From DATLWN01 sp964492895 (GTDB taxonomy: Bacteria; Pseudomonadota; Zetaproteobacteria; Mariprofundales; Mariprofundaceae): a stretch of 64,000 bases of DNA. Shown in pieces: positions 51,735-60,627 of this stretch. Numbering within the stretch: position 1 is the first letter of the stretch; each line of letters begins with the position of its first letter. Position numbers and translations under genes: made by a program. Under the pieces are notes generated by a model that was given only the letters and a program-made list of their open reading frames with translations, had not been told where the DNA came from and did no database searches. The stretch is taken from contig CAZBLR010000006.1 in the NCBI GenBank assembly GCA_964492895.1, forward strand, positions 1 to 64,000, in the 5' to 3' direction.

Positions 51735-52097
51735 TCAGCCTCCCAGTGGGGAAAGCGCGAACAGATGGTCCTCCACCAGGCGGCCGTCGATCAGGTGTTC
51801 CTGGATGATGCGTTCGAGGATCTCGGGCGTGCAGGAGTGGTACCAGGCCCCTTCCGGATAGACCACGGCGATCGGCCCGCGCTTGCAGATCTGCAGGCAG
51901 TTGGCCTTGGTGCGGTAGATGCCGCCCTTGCCGGCCAGGCCCAGCTCGGCCAGCCGGCGCTTCAGGTAGTCCCACGAGGCGAGGCCCGCGTCGCGATCGC
52001 AGCACTTGGGCTTGGTCTGGTCGGCGCACAGCAGGATATGGCGCCGCAGATGGCCGATCCCCAGGCCGGCCACGATCTGGGGCAGCTTCTCATCCAT
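51735..52097 (-). CDS. Thioredoxin-like [2Fe-2S] ferredoxin
   Basis: 120 residues. Four cluster cysteines in the order expected for this fold: HILLCADQTKPKCCDR near residues 20-36 and ANCLQICKRGPIAVVYPEG near 65-84, followed by WYHSCTPEILERIIQEHLI. Such stand-alone proteins shuttle electrons; relatives occur beside nitrogenase, hydrogenase and sulphur genes, but none is here. It is followed upstream by the small SAP-type protein (23 bases), perhaps the same transcript. Confidence 0.87.
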   Translation of the reverse strand: MDEKLPQIVAGLGIGHLRRHILLCADQTKPKCCDRDAGLASWDYLKRRLAELGLAGKGGIYRTKANCLQICKRGPIAVVYPEGAWYHSCTPEILERIIQEHLIDGRLVEDHLFALSPLGG

Positions 52098-52120
52098 GCA
52101 TCATCCCTCCCCCGATCGGG

Positions 52121-52324
52121 TTACGGACTGAATATCTTGGAAGCGCACTCGTCCTTCCAGATGCAGGCCGCCTTCCATTCCGGCTTGCACCAATCGGTGC
52201 CGTAGCACGGAGAATGGCCCTCCCTGACCTGGATGGCTCGGATCAGCTCGGTGCGGTCCATGGCATCGGCACCCTCGATCCCGAGGGCCTTGGCCTTGGC
52301 GATGATCTCGTGCAGCGGAACCAT
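52121..52324 (-). CDS. Small SAP/Rho-N-like domain protein with cysteine tail
   Basis: 67 residues from ATG 52324 with GGAG six bases upstream; the longer in-frame reading is not supported. Residues 3-37 (LHEIIAKAKALGIEGADAMD then RTELIRAIQVREG) form a helix-extended loop-helix of the SAP/Rho_N kind, which binds nucleic acids. The rest has four cysteines, CYGTDWCKPEWKAACIWKDEC, spaced C-x5-C-x7-C-x5-C, perhaps a metal site. Function unknown; possibly co-transcribed with the ferredoxin. Confidence 0.72.
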   Translation of the reverse strand: MVPLHEIIAKAKALGIEGADAMDRTELIRAIQVREGHSPCYGTDWCKPEWKAACIWKDECASKIFSP

Positions 52325-52506
52325 GCGCGCTCCATCACGGTGACTTCCTGTGCCTTGCCGCAGCAGAACGAATGATCCCGGAGCGGCAGGTGCAGCCTCC
52401 ACTATAGATGAATCCGGGCGTGCAGGCCAAATGCCTCCCCTGGTCATTGCGCCCGGCCGTGAACGGGCCTTACATTGGCGTACGGCCCTTCATTCGGAGG
52501 TATGCC

Positions 52507-52983
52507 ATGCGCGAACACGGACTGCGCTTTTTGTGCGACGAGATGCTGAGCCGTCTCGGACGCTGGCTGCGCGCCTCGGGCTACGACACCGTCATCGCCG
52601 AGGCGGGCCAGGCCGACCGGCAACTGGTCGAGCAGGCCTGCCGCGAGGGACGCTGGCTGTTGACGCGCGACCGCAAGATGGCCGAATTCCGGCAGGCTCC
52701 GGACTGCGTGATGCTGCTGACCGGCAACGATGTGCCGGCGCAGGCGGCGGAGCTGGGCCGGCGGCTGCCGGTGGACTGGCTGCATGCGCCCTTCTCGCGC
52801 TGCCTCGTATGCAACGCGCCCTTGAAGGATACCGACCTGTCGCGGCTGGCCGAGGTGCCGCCGTTCAGCCGCGAAGCCCTCGATGCCCTATATGAATGCT
52901 CCGACTGCCATCGCCTGTACTGGCACGGCAGCCACGTGCGGCGCATGCGCGCCAGGCTGCACCACTGGAAGCACCGACCCTGA
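52507..52983 (+). CDS. Mut7-C RNase-like domain protein with zinc ribbon
   Basis: 158 residues from ATG 52507, with GGAGG eight bases upstream. The N-terminal part is a Mut7-C (PIN-like) domain: RFLCDEMLSRLGRWLRASGYDT with the conserved Asp, AGQADRQLVEQA, and WLLTRDRKMAEF with the second acidic cluster. A zinc-binding tail follows, CLVCNAPL and ECSDCHRLYWHGSHVRRM (two CxxC pairs), as in family members annotated as RNases. Substrate unknown. Confidence 0.87.
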   Translation: MREHGLRFLCDEMLSRLGRWLRASGYDTVIAEAGQADRQLVEQACREGRWLLTRDRKMAEFRQAPDCVMLLTGNDVPAQAAELGRRLPVDWLHAPFSRCLVCNAPLKDTDLSRLAEVPPFSREALDALYECSDCHRLYWHGSHVRRMRARLHHWKHRP

Positions 52984-52996
52984 CGGCGATTCCCCG

Positions 52997-53260
52997 TTAC
53001 AGCGGCTGGATCAGACGGATGTCGACGGGATGCCCTGCCTCGTCGAAGGCGACGGCATACTGGCCGCAGCGCTCCCGCTCGGTCACGTCGCATTCCGAGA
53101 TCTCCATGATGGTCTCGACGAAAGTGATGTTGACGATCCACTGATGCGGCTCGCAGTTGCACACCTCGACCCGCAACTGCGAGTCGTCCGGCCAGCCACC
53201 GAACAGACAAAGGTCCGCCAGCGGGGCGTGCCGGCGGATCCATACGATCGCCTCGGTCAT
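52997..53260 (-). CDS. Small protein of unknown function
   Basis: 87 residues from ATG 53260 (MTEAIVWIRRHAPLADLCLF), with AAGG upstream; in-frame ATGs at 53302-53317 lack a ribosome site. The sequence alternates beta-like segments (QWIVNITFVETIMEISECDV) with a DEAGHPVDIRLIQPL end. Six cysteine or acidic residues are scattered without a clear motif. It stands alone between the Mut7-C and YeeN-type genes. Confidence 0.55.
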   Translation of the reverse strand: MTEAIVWIRRHAPLADLCLFGGWPDDSQLRVEVCNCEPHQWIVNITFVETIMEISECDVTERERCGQYAVAFDEAGHPVDIRLIQPL

Positions 53261-53370
53261 CGGAGCCTTGCTCTCGCGTGATCGACGTTCGCTGCTTTTC
53301 GTAAACATGCGCATCAAGGAACTAGCGTAGACTGCCGCTGCCTGAGCGTAAACCGTGTCCAGAACGTCGG

Positions 53371-54093
53371 TCAGCCGGGAAGCTCGGCGTTGTGGTAGAC
53401 CTGCTGCACGTCGTCCAGATCGTCGAGGGCGGCCAGGAAGCGCTCCATCATCTCGGCATCCTCGCCGGCCAGCGCCGTCGAGGTCTTCGGCACGTAGGAG
53501 ATGTCCTCGACCTCGAATTCCAGCTCCGGGAAGGCATCGGTCAGGGCCGTGTGCGCCTTGTAGAACTCCGTGGTCGGTGCGAACACGGTGATGACGCCGT
53601 CCTCGGCCTCAATGTCGGAAACGTCGACATCGGCGTTCATCAGCGCCTCGAGTACCGCCTCCTCGTCCTCCCCTTTGAACGCGAAGACAGCCAGATGGTC
53701 GAACATGTGCGCCACGGCGCCCGGGCCACCGAGCTTGGCGCCGTTCTTGCCGAAGCACAGGCGCACGTCGCTGAAGGTGCGGGTGTTGTTGTCGGTCAGG
53801 CAGTCGACGATGACCATACAGCCGCCCGGGCCGAAACCCTCGTAACGGGCCGGCGCAAAATCCTCGCCGCCGGCGCCCTTGGCCTTGTCGATGGCCTTGT
53901 CGATCACGTGCGACGGCACCTGGTCCTTCTTCGCCTTCTCGATCAGGCGACGCAGCGTCAGGTTGGCATCGGGGTCCACGCCGCCGTTCTTGGCCGCCAC
54001 GTAGATCTCGCGCCCGTAGCGCGAATACACCTTGGTCTTGGCCGCCGCCGTCTTGGCCATCGAGGCCTTGCGCACTTCAAACGCTCTTCCCAT
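53371..54093 (-). CDS. YebC/PmpR family transcriptional regulator, YeeN type
   Basis: 240 residues. The start MGRAFEVRKASMAKTAAAKT is that of the YeeN branch, distinct from the MAGHSKW start of YebC. Three-domain YebC fold: NGGVDPDANLTLRRLIEKAK, YEGFGPGGCMVIVDCLTDNN (the family signature), and acidic C-terminal domain sequence. YebC proteins bind DNA, and members of the family also help ribosomes through proline-rich stalls; which applies here is open. The two residues before 54093 in the longer frame add nothing recognised. Confidence 0.92.
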   Translation of the reverse strand: MGRAFEVRKASMAKTAAAKTKVYSRYGREIYVAAKNGGVDPDANLTLRRLIEKAKKDQVPSHVIDKAIDKAKGAGGEDFAPARYEGFGPGGCMVIVDCLTDNNTRTFSDVRLCFGKNGAKLGGPGAVAHMFDHLAVFAFKGEDEEAVLEALMNADVDVSDIEAEDGVITVFAPTTEFYKAHTALTDAFPELEFEVEDISYVPKTSTALAGEDAEMMERFLAALDDLDDVQQVYHNAELPG

Positions 54094-54215
54094 CTCGCCC
54101 ACCCATCTCATTAGGACTCACCGGCAACCACCGGCCGGCGCATCCTAATCGTTTACCTGCCGGGACGGTACTATACTCGATACTCGGAACGATGGTCGAC
54201 GAAGGGAGCCACGAC

Positions 54216-54800
54216 GTGAACGGACTGGGACAGGCAGGATTGCCGAGGGGGTGGGTGGGCCGGCTGCTGGGCGGGATCATGGTCCGGCACAACGGTCCGG
54301 ACGCCAAATGGACGATCGATTGCATGGATGTATCCGACGGCGAACGCGTGCTCGAAGTCGGCTTCGGCCCGGGACATGCGATCGAGATGCTTGCCGGCAT
54401 CGGCCCCGCGGTATGCGTCTCCGGTATCGACCATTCCGAGACCATGCTCGAGGCGGCAGGCGCCCGGAACCGGGAATCGGTGCGAAGCGGGCGCGTCGAT
54501 CTCAGGCTCGGGTCGGTCATGTCCCTGCCCTTCGGGGATGCAAGCTTCGACAAGGCCTGCGCCATCAACTGCATCTATTTCTGGGAGCCGCCGGTCGAAG
54601 GGCTCAGGGAGCTCCACCGGGTGCTCAGCCCTGGTGGCCGGCTTGCCGTCACCGTCCGGGACAGGAACAGGAAGGCCTACCAGCGCTTCAAGCCGTCCGA
54701 GCTGGAACGCATGCTGTTGCAGGCGGGCTTCGCGACGGCGGAGATACGACACAACGGCGTATCCGCACATCCGCTGATCTGCGCCATCGGCACCAAATGA
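54216..54800 (+). CDS. Class I SAM-dependent methyltransferase
   Basis: 194 residues from GTG 54216, chosen for AAGGGAG seven bases upstream; ATG 54192 would add eight residues. SAM fold: VLEVGFGPGHAIEMLA (motif I), VSGIDHSETMLEAA (motif II), RLGSVMSLPFGDASFDKACA (motif III) and LHRVLSPGGRLAVTV (motif post III). The small molecule or macromolecule methylated is not identifiable (UbiE/Methyltransf_11 style). A TATACT box at about 54169 may be its -10. Confidence 0.87.
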   Translation: MNGLGQAGLPRGWVGRLLGGIMVRHNGPDAKWTIDCMDVSDGERVLEVGFGPGHAIEMLAGIGPAVCVSGIDHSETMLEAAGARNRESVRSGRVDLRLGSVMSLPFGDASFDKACAINCIYFWEPPVEGLRELHRVLSPGGRLAVTVRDRNRKAYQRFKPSELERMLLQAGFATAEIRHNGVSAHPLICAIGTK

Positions 54801-54937
54801 CCGGTCCGGAGCGCATGAACGACCGGCCTCACACGTGACGGCATCGGGTGCTCGCTGGAAAAGCGCCAACCTCGGGCATACACTGCGGCGCATGCCGACC
54901 CGGCGGATAGCCGGGCCGCGTTGACGGGGAGCATCCA

Positions 54938-56620
54938 CTGGAACGCCGTTTCTCCAGAGCCTGGTGGCAGACCAATATCCTTGCCGGCATCACCGTCGGC
55001 ATCGTGGCCCTCCCCCTGTCCATGGCCCTGGCCATCGCCAGCGGCGTGGCGCCCCAGTACGGCCTGTACACGGCCATCGTCGGCGGTATCGCCATCGCCC
55101 TGACCGGCGGCAGCCGCATCAACATCTCCGGACCCACCGCCGCCTTCGTCGTGATCCTGTTGCCGATCGTCCAGAACTACGGCCTCGGCGGCCTGCTTGT
55201 CAGCGGCCTGATGGCCGGCATCATCCTGCTCGCCATGGGCCTGGCACGGCTCGGCAGCCTGATCGAGATGGTTCCCTATCCGGTCACGGTCGGCTTCACG
55301 GCCGGCATCGCCGTGGTCATCGGCACCTTCCAGATCCCGAACCTGCTGGGTCTGCACCTGGCGCATCCCGGCATCCATTACCTCGACCGCCTCTCCGCCA
55401 TCATCCGGGCTCTTCCCGGCACGCAGTGGGACGAATTCTTCATCTCCGCCATCACCCTGGCCGCACTGATCCTGTGGCCGAGGCTGAAGACACGGATTCC
55501 CAGCCATCTGGCGGCACTGGTGCTGGGTACCGGTACGGCCTGGGTCTGCCACCACCTGTTCGCCGGCTTCGACGTGGCCACCATCGGTTCGAGCTTCCAT
55601 TACCATGTCGACGGTCTCAGCGGCGACGGCATCCCGCCGGTGCCGTTGGCCTTCGTCCTGCCGTGGAGCCTTCCCGATGCGCACGGGCATGCGATCGGAC
55701 TGTCGCCGGCGCTGATCTACAGCCTGATGGGCGCGGCTTTCGCCATCGCCATGCTCGGCGCCATCGAATCGCTGCTGTGCACCGTGGTCGCCGACGGCAT
55801 GACCGGTCGGGCCACCGACCCGAACCGCGAACTGATCGGCCAGGGCATCGGCAATATCCTCGCCCCGTTCTTCGGCGGCATCCCGGCCACCGCCGCCATC
55901 GCCCGCACCGTCACCAACATCGGCGCCGGCGGCAACTCGCCCCTGTCCGCCGTGGTGCATTCGCTGTTCGTGCTGGCCGCCATCGTGTTGATCTCGCCGC
56001 TTCTGGCCTATATCCCGATGGCCTCGATGGGCGCGATCCTGCTGATCGTCGCCAAGAACATGAGCGAGGCAAAGCACTTCCTGCACATCCTGAAGGCCGC
56101 ACCACGCAACGACGTGCTGGTGCTGTTGACCTGCTTCGGGCTGACGGTGCTGATCAACATGGAGATCGCCGTCGCCGCCGGCATGGCGCTGGCCGCCATG
56201 CTGTTCATCAAGCGCATGATGGAACTGACCGAGGTGCAGCTGATCGGCAGCACCGAGGAGCGCGAATACCCGTCCCATCCCGATCACATCGCCATCTACG
56301 ACATCAACGGCCCGATGTTCTTCGGTGCCGCCCAGCGTGCCCTGAAGAACATCCTGAACCTGCGCAAGGACATCCGGGCAGTGATCCTGGACATGGGCGA
56401 CGTGCCGATGATGGACATGACCGGCATCGTGGCCCTGACCTCGATCACCGAGAGCCTGGCCAGGAGCAAGACCTTCCTCGTCATCAACGGCCTGCGCCCC
56501 CAGATCGTGGGCATGCTCGGAAAGTCGGGGGTGGTGCCGAAGACGGGCGAGATCGCGTTTGCCCGCAACATCCAGGAAAGCCTGCGGGTGGCGACCGAAG
56601 CCGCTCCCTCCGAGCCCTAG
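54938..56620 (+). CDS. SulP family anion transporter with STAS domain, probable CTG start
   Basis: 560 residues from CTG 54938. Homologues begin with a cytoplasmic segment like WWQTNILAGITVGIVALPLS. The frame closes at TAG 54908 and holds no ATG or TTG before the first membrane helix. The first GTG (55004) would cut that helix. CTG 54938 has GGGGAG (54926-54931) six bases before it, so it is the best start. Then come 10-14 membrane helices with the sulfate-transporter signature QYGLYTAIVGGIAIALTGGS, NISGPTAAF and ELIGQGIGNILAPFFGGIPA. The C-terminal STAS domain (about 460-555) has VILDMGDVPMMDMTGIVAL. Substrate: sulphate, bicarbonate or dicarboxylate. It shares CTAG with the convergent protease stop. 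Confidence 0.88.
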   Translation: MERRFSRAWWQTNILAGITVGIVALPLSMALAIASGVAPQYGLYTAIVGGIAIALTGGSRINISGPTAAFVVILLPIVQNYGLGGLLVSGLMAGIILLAMGLARLGSLIEMVPYPVTVGFTAGIAVVIGTFQIPNLLGLHLAHPGIHYLDRLSAIIRALPGTQWDEFFISAITLAALILWPRLKTRIPSHLAALVLGTGTAWVCHHLFAGFDVATIGSSFHYHVDGLSGDGIPPVPLAFVLPWSLPDAHGHAIGLSPALIYSLMGAAFAIAMLGAIESLLCTVVADGMTGRATDPNRELIGQGIGNILAPFFGGIPATAAIARTVTNIGAGGNSPLSAVVHSLFVLAAIVLISPLLAYIPMASMGAILLIVAKNMSEAKHFLHILKAAPRNDVLVLLTCFGLTVLINMEIAVAAGMALAAMLFIKRMMELTEVQLIGSTEEREYPSHPDHIAIYDINGPMFFGAAQRALKNILNLRKDIRAVILDMGDVPMMDMTGIVALTSITESLARSKTFLVINGLRPQIVGMLGKSGVVPKTGEIAFARNIQESLRVATEAAPSEP

Positions 56621-58548
56621 GCGGGCAATGGCGGCAGCGGCACGCCGACGGCATCGGCGATGATGCGCAGCAGGTCCGCCTCCGAATCCGTGACCTTGTC
56701 GTTGGTGAATGCCGTGGCCAGGCAGGCCGAAAGCAGCCGTCGCTTGTCCTCCGGATCGGCCCCGGAGAAGCGGCGCAGCGCCTCGTCGAACGCGCGCAGC
56801 GTACAGGCGCCGGCATCGGGATGCCGGTAGATCTGGTCCGGTGCGAACAACTGCATGCCGCGCCGGAAAGCCTCGTTGCGCATGCCCTCACCGCGCTGCC
56901 CGACCTCGGCCAGCATCGTCAGCAGGCAGACGGCATCGGCCACCTCGCCCTTGCCGTCCGGCACCGGCGACGAACGCAAGCCGAAGGCATGATCCAGGTG
57001 ATGCAGCAGCATGCGGTGCATGCCGTACTCGAACAGGCTGACCTTGCGGTCGGCCTTGATCATCAGGTTCACATTGGCCCGGAAATCCCGGTACTGGCTC
57101 TGGGACAGCTGGCGCAGCGTCGGCACGATCATCTCGACCAGCGGCAGGCGCAGGCCGGGGGCCATCCGCTCCAGCTCCGGGTGCAGCTCCAGAAGCTCGC
57201 GGAACACCTTCGCATCGGCCTGCTTCTCCAACAGTTGCAGTTGCCCGGTACGCACCTTGCGATTCCCCGGCGACAGCAGCAGCGCATAGACGGCGGCGCG
57301 CGCCAGATAGGGATCGTGCGCGCATTCGCGCAGATGGGCCGGCAGCTGATGCATCAGGTCACGGGCCCGGGCCAGGTGCGCGGCGCCGGGCTGCCCGGCA
57401 TCCTCGAGCCTCAGCCGACCCGATGTCTCCGGTACCGACGTGCCGACACCGGCCAGCCCGGAAGCCAGGTCCGAGGCCAGGGCGGCGCTGGCGGCATTGG
57501 CCATCACCGTCGGTTCGCGGGAAACCTTATCGAAACGGCCGCGAAAACCCGGCTCCAGGCGCCGGATGCGGTCGCCCAGGGGCGGATGCGTGGCCCACCA
57601 GTCGCGCCCGAAATAGGAGCGGATCGCCTGGCCGAAGAAGATGTGGCTGGCCTTCTGCGCCGCCGGATGCCGGATGGCGGAGCCTTCCTTGTAGCCGCCG
57701 ATGACCTTCAGCGCCCCGGCCAGTCCCGATGGCAGGCGCGTGAACTGTACCGCCGCCGCATCGGCCAGGAACTCGCGCTGGCGGGACACGGCGCGCTTGA
57801 TCAGATCGGCGATGATCAGGCCGATGGTGCCGGCGAAGAACACCATGGTGCCGGCCGCCAGCATCGCCGGATGCACACCGCCGCGGTTGCCGCGCTCGTT
57901 GTAGCGGATGCCGGCCCGGCGCATCGTCATCATCGAGATGCCGATATCGCCGATCAGCGTGATGCCGGCGAGCCAGCCCATCAGCTGCATGTTCAGACGC
58001 ATGTCGCCGTGCAGGATGTGGCTGAACTCGTGGGCGATGACGCCCTGCAGCTGGTCGCGGTTCAACAGCTCGATGCAGCCGCGCGTGACGCCGAGGACGG
58101 CATCGCCGTGCGTGAAGCCGGCGGCGAAGGCATTGATGCCGGTCTCCTCCAGCACGAACACCTGCGGTACCGGCAGACCCGAGGCGATGGCTATCTCCTC
58201 GACGACGTTCAACAGCCGACGCTCCAGCGGCAGCGTACTCGAGGTCGGCATCGGGCGTCCGCCCAGCATGCGCGCCACCGCGGCGCCGCCGCCGGCGCGG
58301 ATCTGGCTGATGCGCTGCCAGCTGCCGAAGCCCATCACCACCAGGCAGCCGGCGGCCACCCAGGCGAACAGCTCGGCATCCCACAGTCCGGGCGAATGGC
58401 GGCCGACGTAGGACTGGCCCCACCAGGCCACGAAATAGATGGCGAGGATGATCAGGGCCACGGCCAGCGCGAACAGCGAGATCAGGATGACGCTGTTGCG
58501 CCTGGCCAGTGTCTGGTATCCGAAGAAATCCATCGAGGACGTATTCAC
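56617..58548 (-). CDS. M48 family membrane metalloprotease with C-terminal TerB-like region
   Basis: 643 residues, twice the usual M48 length. N-terminal membrane helices (about 19-42 and 61-76), then the zinc protease: HEFSHILHGDMR with HExxH at 173-177, two further helices (about 187-210 and 225-255, HtpX-like), and the third ligand region SRQREFLADAAAVQF. After about 350 comes a long helical region, ending in a tellurite-resistance TerB-like module (about 500-643; ADRKVSLFEYGMHRMLLHHL, then FTNDKVTDSEADLLRIIADA). It lies 30 bases after lemA. LemA-M48 pairs are common and are thought to act in membrane quality control. Confidence 0.9.
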   Translation of the reverse strand: MNTSSMDFFGYQTLARRNSVILISLFALAVALIILAIYFVAWWGQSYVGRHSPGLWDAELFAWVAAGCLVVMGFGSWQRISQIRAGGGAAVARMLGGRPMPTSSTLPLERRLLNVVEEIAIASGLPVPQVFVLEETGINAFAAGFTHGDAVLGVTRGCIELLNRDQLQGVIAHEFSHILHGDMRLNMQLMGWLAGITLIGDIGISMMTMRRAGIRYNERGNRGGVHPAMLAAGTMVFFAGTIGLIIADLIKRAVSRQREFLADAAAVQFTRLPSGLAGALKVIGGYKEGSAIRHPAAQKASHIFFGQAIRSYFGRDWWATHPPLGDRIRRLEPGFRGRFDKVSREPTVMANAASAALASDLASGLAGVGTSVPETSGRLRLEDAGQPGAAHLARARDLMHQLPAHLRECAHDPYLARAAVYALLLSPGNRKVRTGQLQLLEKQADAKVFRELLELHPELERMAPGLRLPLVEMIVPTLRQLSQSQYRDFRANVNLMIKADRKVSLFEYGMHRMLLHHLDHAFGLRSSPVPDGKGEVADAVCLLTMLAEVGQRGEGMRNEAFRRGMQLFAPDQIYRHPDAGACTLRAFDEALRRFSGADPEDKRRLLSACLATAFTNDKVTDSEADLLRIIADAVGVPLPPLPA

Positions 58549-58578
58549 GGCGTACGACCGCGAGCCCTATGCGGCGAA

Positions 58579-59172
58579 TCAGCGATCGAAGCTGACCTTG
58601 ACCGGCGCCCTGGCCGCCGTATCGGGCATCTCGAACAGCGTGGCGGCGGCGAAACCGAAGGAGCCTGCGAGCATCACGTCCGGGAAGCTTTCGCGCTGCG
58701 TGTTGTAGACCATGACGTCGTCGTTGTAGGCCTGGCGCGCGAAGCTGACGCGGTTCTCGGTGGACACCAGCTCCTCCATCAGGCCGGCGATGGTCTTGTC
58801 GGCCTTCAGGTCCGGGTAGTTCTCGACCACCATGCGGAACTGCGCCAGTGCCGATCCCAGCAGGGATTCGGCGCCGATCAGCTTGCCCATGGCCTGGGCG
58901 TCGCCGGGCTGGTTCGCGGCCTGCTTGACCGCCGCCGCGGCCTGGTTGCGCGCCTCGATGACCTTCTCCAGCGTCTCGCGCTCATGCGTCAGGTAGGCCT
59001 TGGCCGATTCGACGAGATTCGGGATCAGCTCATAGCGCCGGGTCAGCTGCACGTCGATCTGCGCGAAGGCGTTCTTGAAGCGGTTGCGCATCTGCACCAG
59101 ACGGTTGTAGATCAGGATCACATAGGCGATCAGCACGACGATGACGGCGAGTACAATCCAGCCTGCGGACAT
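58579..59172 (-). CDS. LemA family protein
   Basis: 197 residues from ATG 59172, with GGGGAGGGG upstream. One N-terminal membrane helix (WIVLAVIVVLIAYVILIYN), then the LemA helical bundle: LVQMRNRFKNAFAQIDVQLT, RRYELIPNLVESAKAY, HERETLEKVIEARNQAAAAV, VVENYPDLKADKTIAGLMEE and ENRVSFARQAYNDDVMVYNT, and the family end FPDVMLAGSFGFAAATLFEM. It is anchored in the inner membrane with its bundle outside. It is co-transcribed with the M48 protease, its usual partner. Confidence 0.95.
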   Translation of the reverse strand: MSAGWIVLAVIVVLIAYVILIYNRLVQMRNRFKNAFAQIDVQLTRRYELIPNLVESAKAYLTHERETLEKVIEARNQAAAAVKQAANQPGDAQAMGKLIGAESLLGSALAQFRMVVENYPDLKADKTIAGLMEELVSTENRVSFARQAYNDDVMVYNTQRESFPDVMLAGSFGFAAATLFEMPDTAARAPVKVSFDR

Positions 59173-59233
59173 GGGCCCCTCCCCGGGTAATTTTTGCACC
59201 TCTACTGTGGCACAGCCGGCGCCCGGGCGCCAG

Positions 59234-60484
59234 TCAGGCCGCGTTGACCGGCGGGTCGTTCTCCCTGACGCGCAGCAGCAGCAGCGCCCCGATCACGAAC
59301 AGCGGCACGATGGACAGGATCGACAGGCGCGCATCGCCGGTGGCCCAGCTGGTGACGCCCATCAGGGCCGGGCCGACGATGGCGGCGAACTTGCCCAGCA
59401 TGTTGTAGAAGCCGAAGAACTCGCCGGCGTAGCCCGGCGGGATCAGGCGCGCGAACATCGAGCGGGACAGCGCCTGCACCCCGCCCATGACCAGGCCGAT
59501 GAGGCCAGCCAGCATGTAGAAATCATTCTCCACACGCATGTGATAGCCCCCGACACAGGCCAGCACATAGCCGCCGATGCAGAACAGGATCGTGGGACGG
59601 GTGCCGATGCGCTCGCCGACATAGCCCATGGCGATGGCGGCCGGAAAGGCCACGAACTGGGTCAGCAGCAACGCCGTCATCAGCACCCCGGCATGGAAGC
59701 CCAGCGACAGCCCGAAATCGACGGCCATGTGCGCCACCGTCCCCACACCGTCGATGTAGAAGAAATAACCGAGCAGGAACAGGAAGGCCATGCGGTAGCG
59801 GCGCACCTGGTGAAAGGAAGCGACAAGCTGGCGGAAACCGCCGCGGATGCTGGCCCCCAGGTGCACACGCTTCGCCTCGTTGCGCTCATGCACGTACAGC
59901 CCCAGGGGGATCGTGAACACCGCCCACCAGATGGCCACCGACATGAAGGACCAGCGCACCGCATCCGCCTTGCCGGCAAGCCCGAACCAGTCCGGGTGCA
60001 GCGTCATCAGCACGTTGGCGGCAAACAACAGGCCGCCGCCGATATAGCCCAGCCCGTAGCCGAGCGAGGATACGCGGTCCAGGTGCTTATGCTCGGCCAC
60101 GTCGATCAGCAGGGAATCGTAAAAGGTGTTGGCGCCGGAGAACCCCAGGGCGCTGAGCGCGTAGATCGCCGCCGCCCACGCCCACTCGCCTCTGGCCACC
60201 CAGAACAATGCCGCCGTGGTGACGACGCCCAGCGTCATGAACTGCAGCAGGATGCGCTTTTTCAATCCGCCCTGGTCGGCGATGGCACCGAGCACCGGCG
60301 CCATCATGGCCATCAGCACCGCCGCCACCGAGTTGGCCACGCCGAGCCAGAAGGTGCTCTCGTTGACCGTTAGTCCCGAAGCCCAGTACTGCTTGAAGAA
60401 CACCGGGAAGAACCCGGCCATGACGGTGGTGGCATAGGTGGAGTTCGCCCAGTCGTACATGGCCCATGCGGTCGTGCGTTTCAT
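59234..60484 (-). CDS. UMF1-type (Atg22-like) MFS transporter
   Basis: 416 residues from ATG 60484 (MKRTTAWAMYDWANSTYATT), with AAGGGG upstream. MYDWANSTYATTVMAGFFPVFF is the hallmark of the UMF1 branch of the major facilitator superfamily, named for yeast vacuolar amino acid exporter Atg22. About 12 helices; LGAIADQGGLKKR and ALSRSMFARLIPPGYAGEFFGFYNM are conserved loops. The substrate of bacterial members is unproven. It is divergent from the DEAD-box gene. Confidence 0.9.
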   Translation of the reverse strand: MKRTTAWAMYDWANSTYATTVMAGFFPVFFKQYWASGLTVNESTFWLGVANSVAAVLMAMMAPVLGAIADQGGLKKRILLQFMTLGVVTTAALFWVARGEWAWAAAIYALSALGFSGANTFYDSLLIDVAEHKHLDRVSSLGYGLGYIGGGLLFAANVLMTLHPDWFGLAGKADAVRWSFMSVAIWWAVFTIPLGLYVHERNEAKRVHLGASIRGGFRQLVASFHQVRRYRMAFLFLLGYFFYIDGVGTVAHMAVDFGLSLGFHAGVLMTALLLTQFVAFPAAIAMGYVGERIGTRPTILFCIGGYVLACVGGYHMRVENDFYMLAGLIGLVMGGVQALSRSMFARLIPPGYAGEFFGFYNMLGKFAAIVGPALMGVTSWATGDARLSILSIVPLFVIGALLLLRVRENDPPVNAA

Positions 60485-60627
60485 GCCTGCCCCTTTCGCC
60501 GTCCGGCGCCATGGTAGCAAGAATGCGTGGAACTAGAAGCCATTCCGGCCTATGATGCGGCCCCGCTCGAAGACCGCCTCGCTGAACCGATCCGTTTTTC
60601 CGGCCAAATCCATCCCGAGAGAGACGC

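Noticed and set aside
54964..59190. A 4.2-kb open frame on the plus strand (1408 codons)
   Set aside because: It runs in a wrong frame through SulP and antisense to the M48 and lemA genes. High GC keeps stops rare; the translation is Arg/Gln/Gly-rich with no domain.
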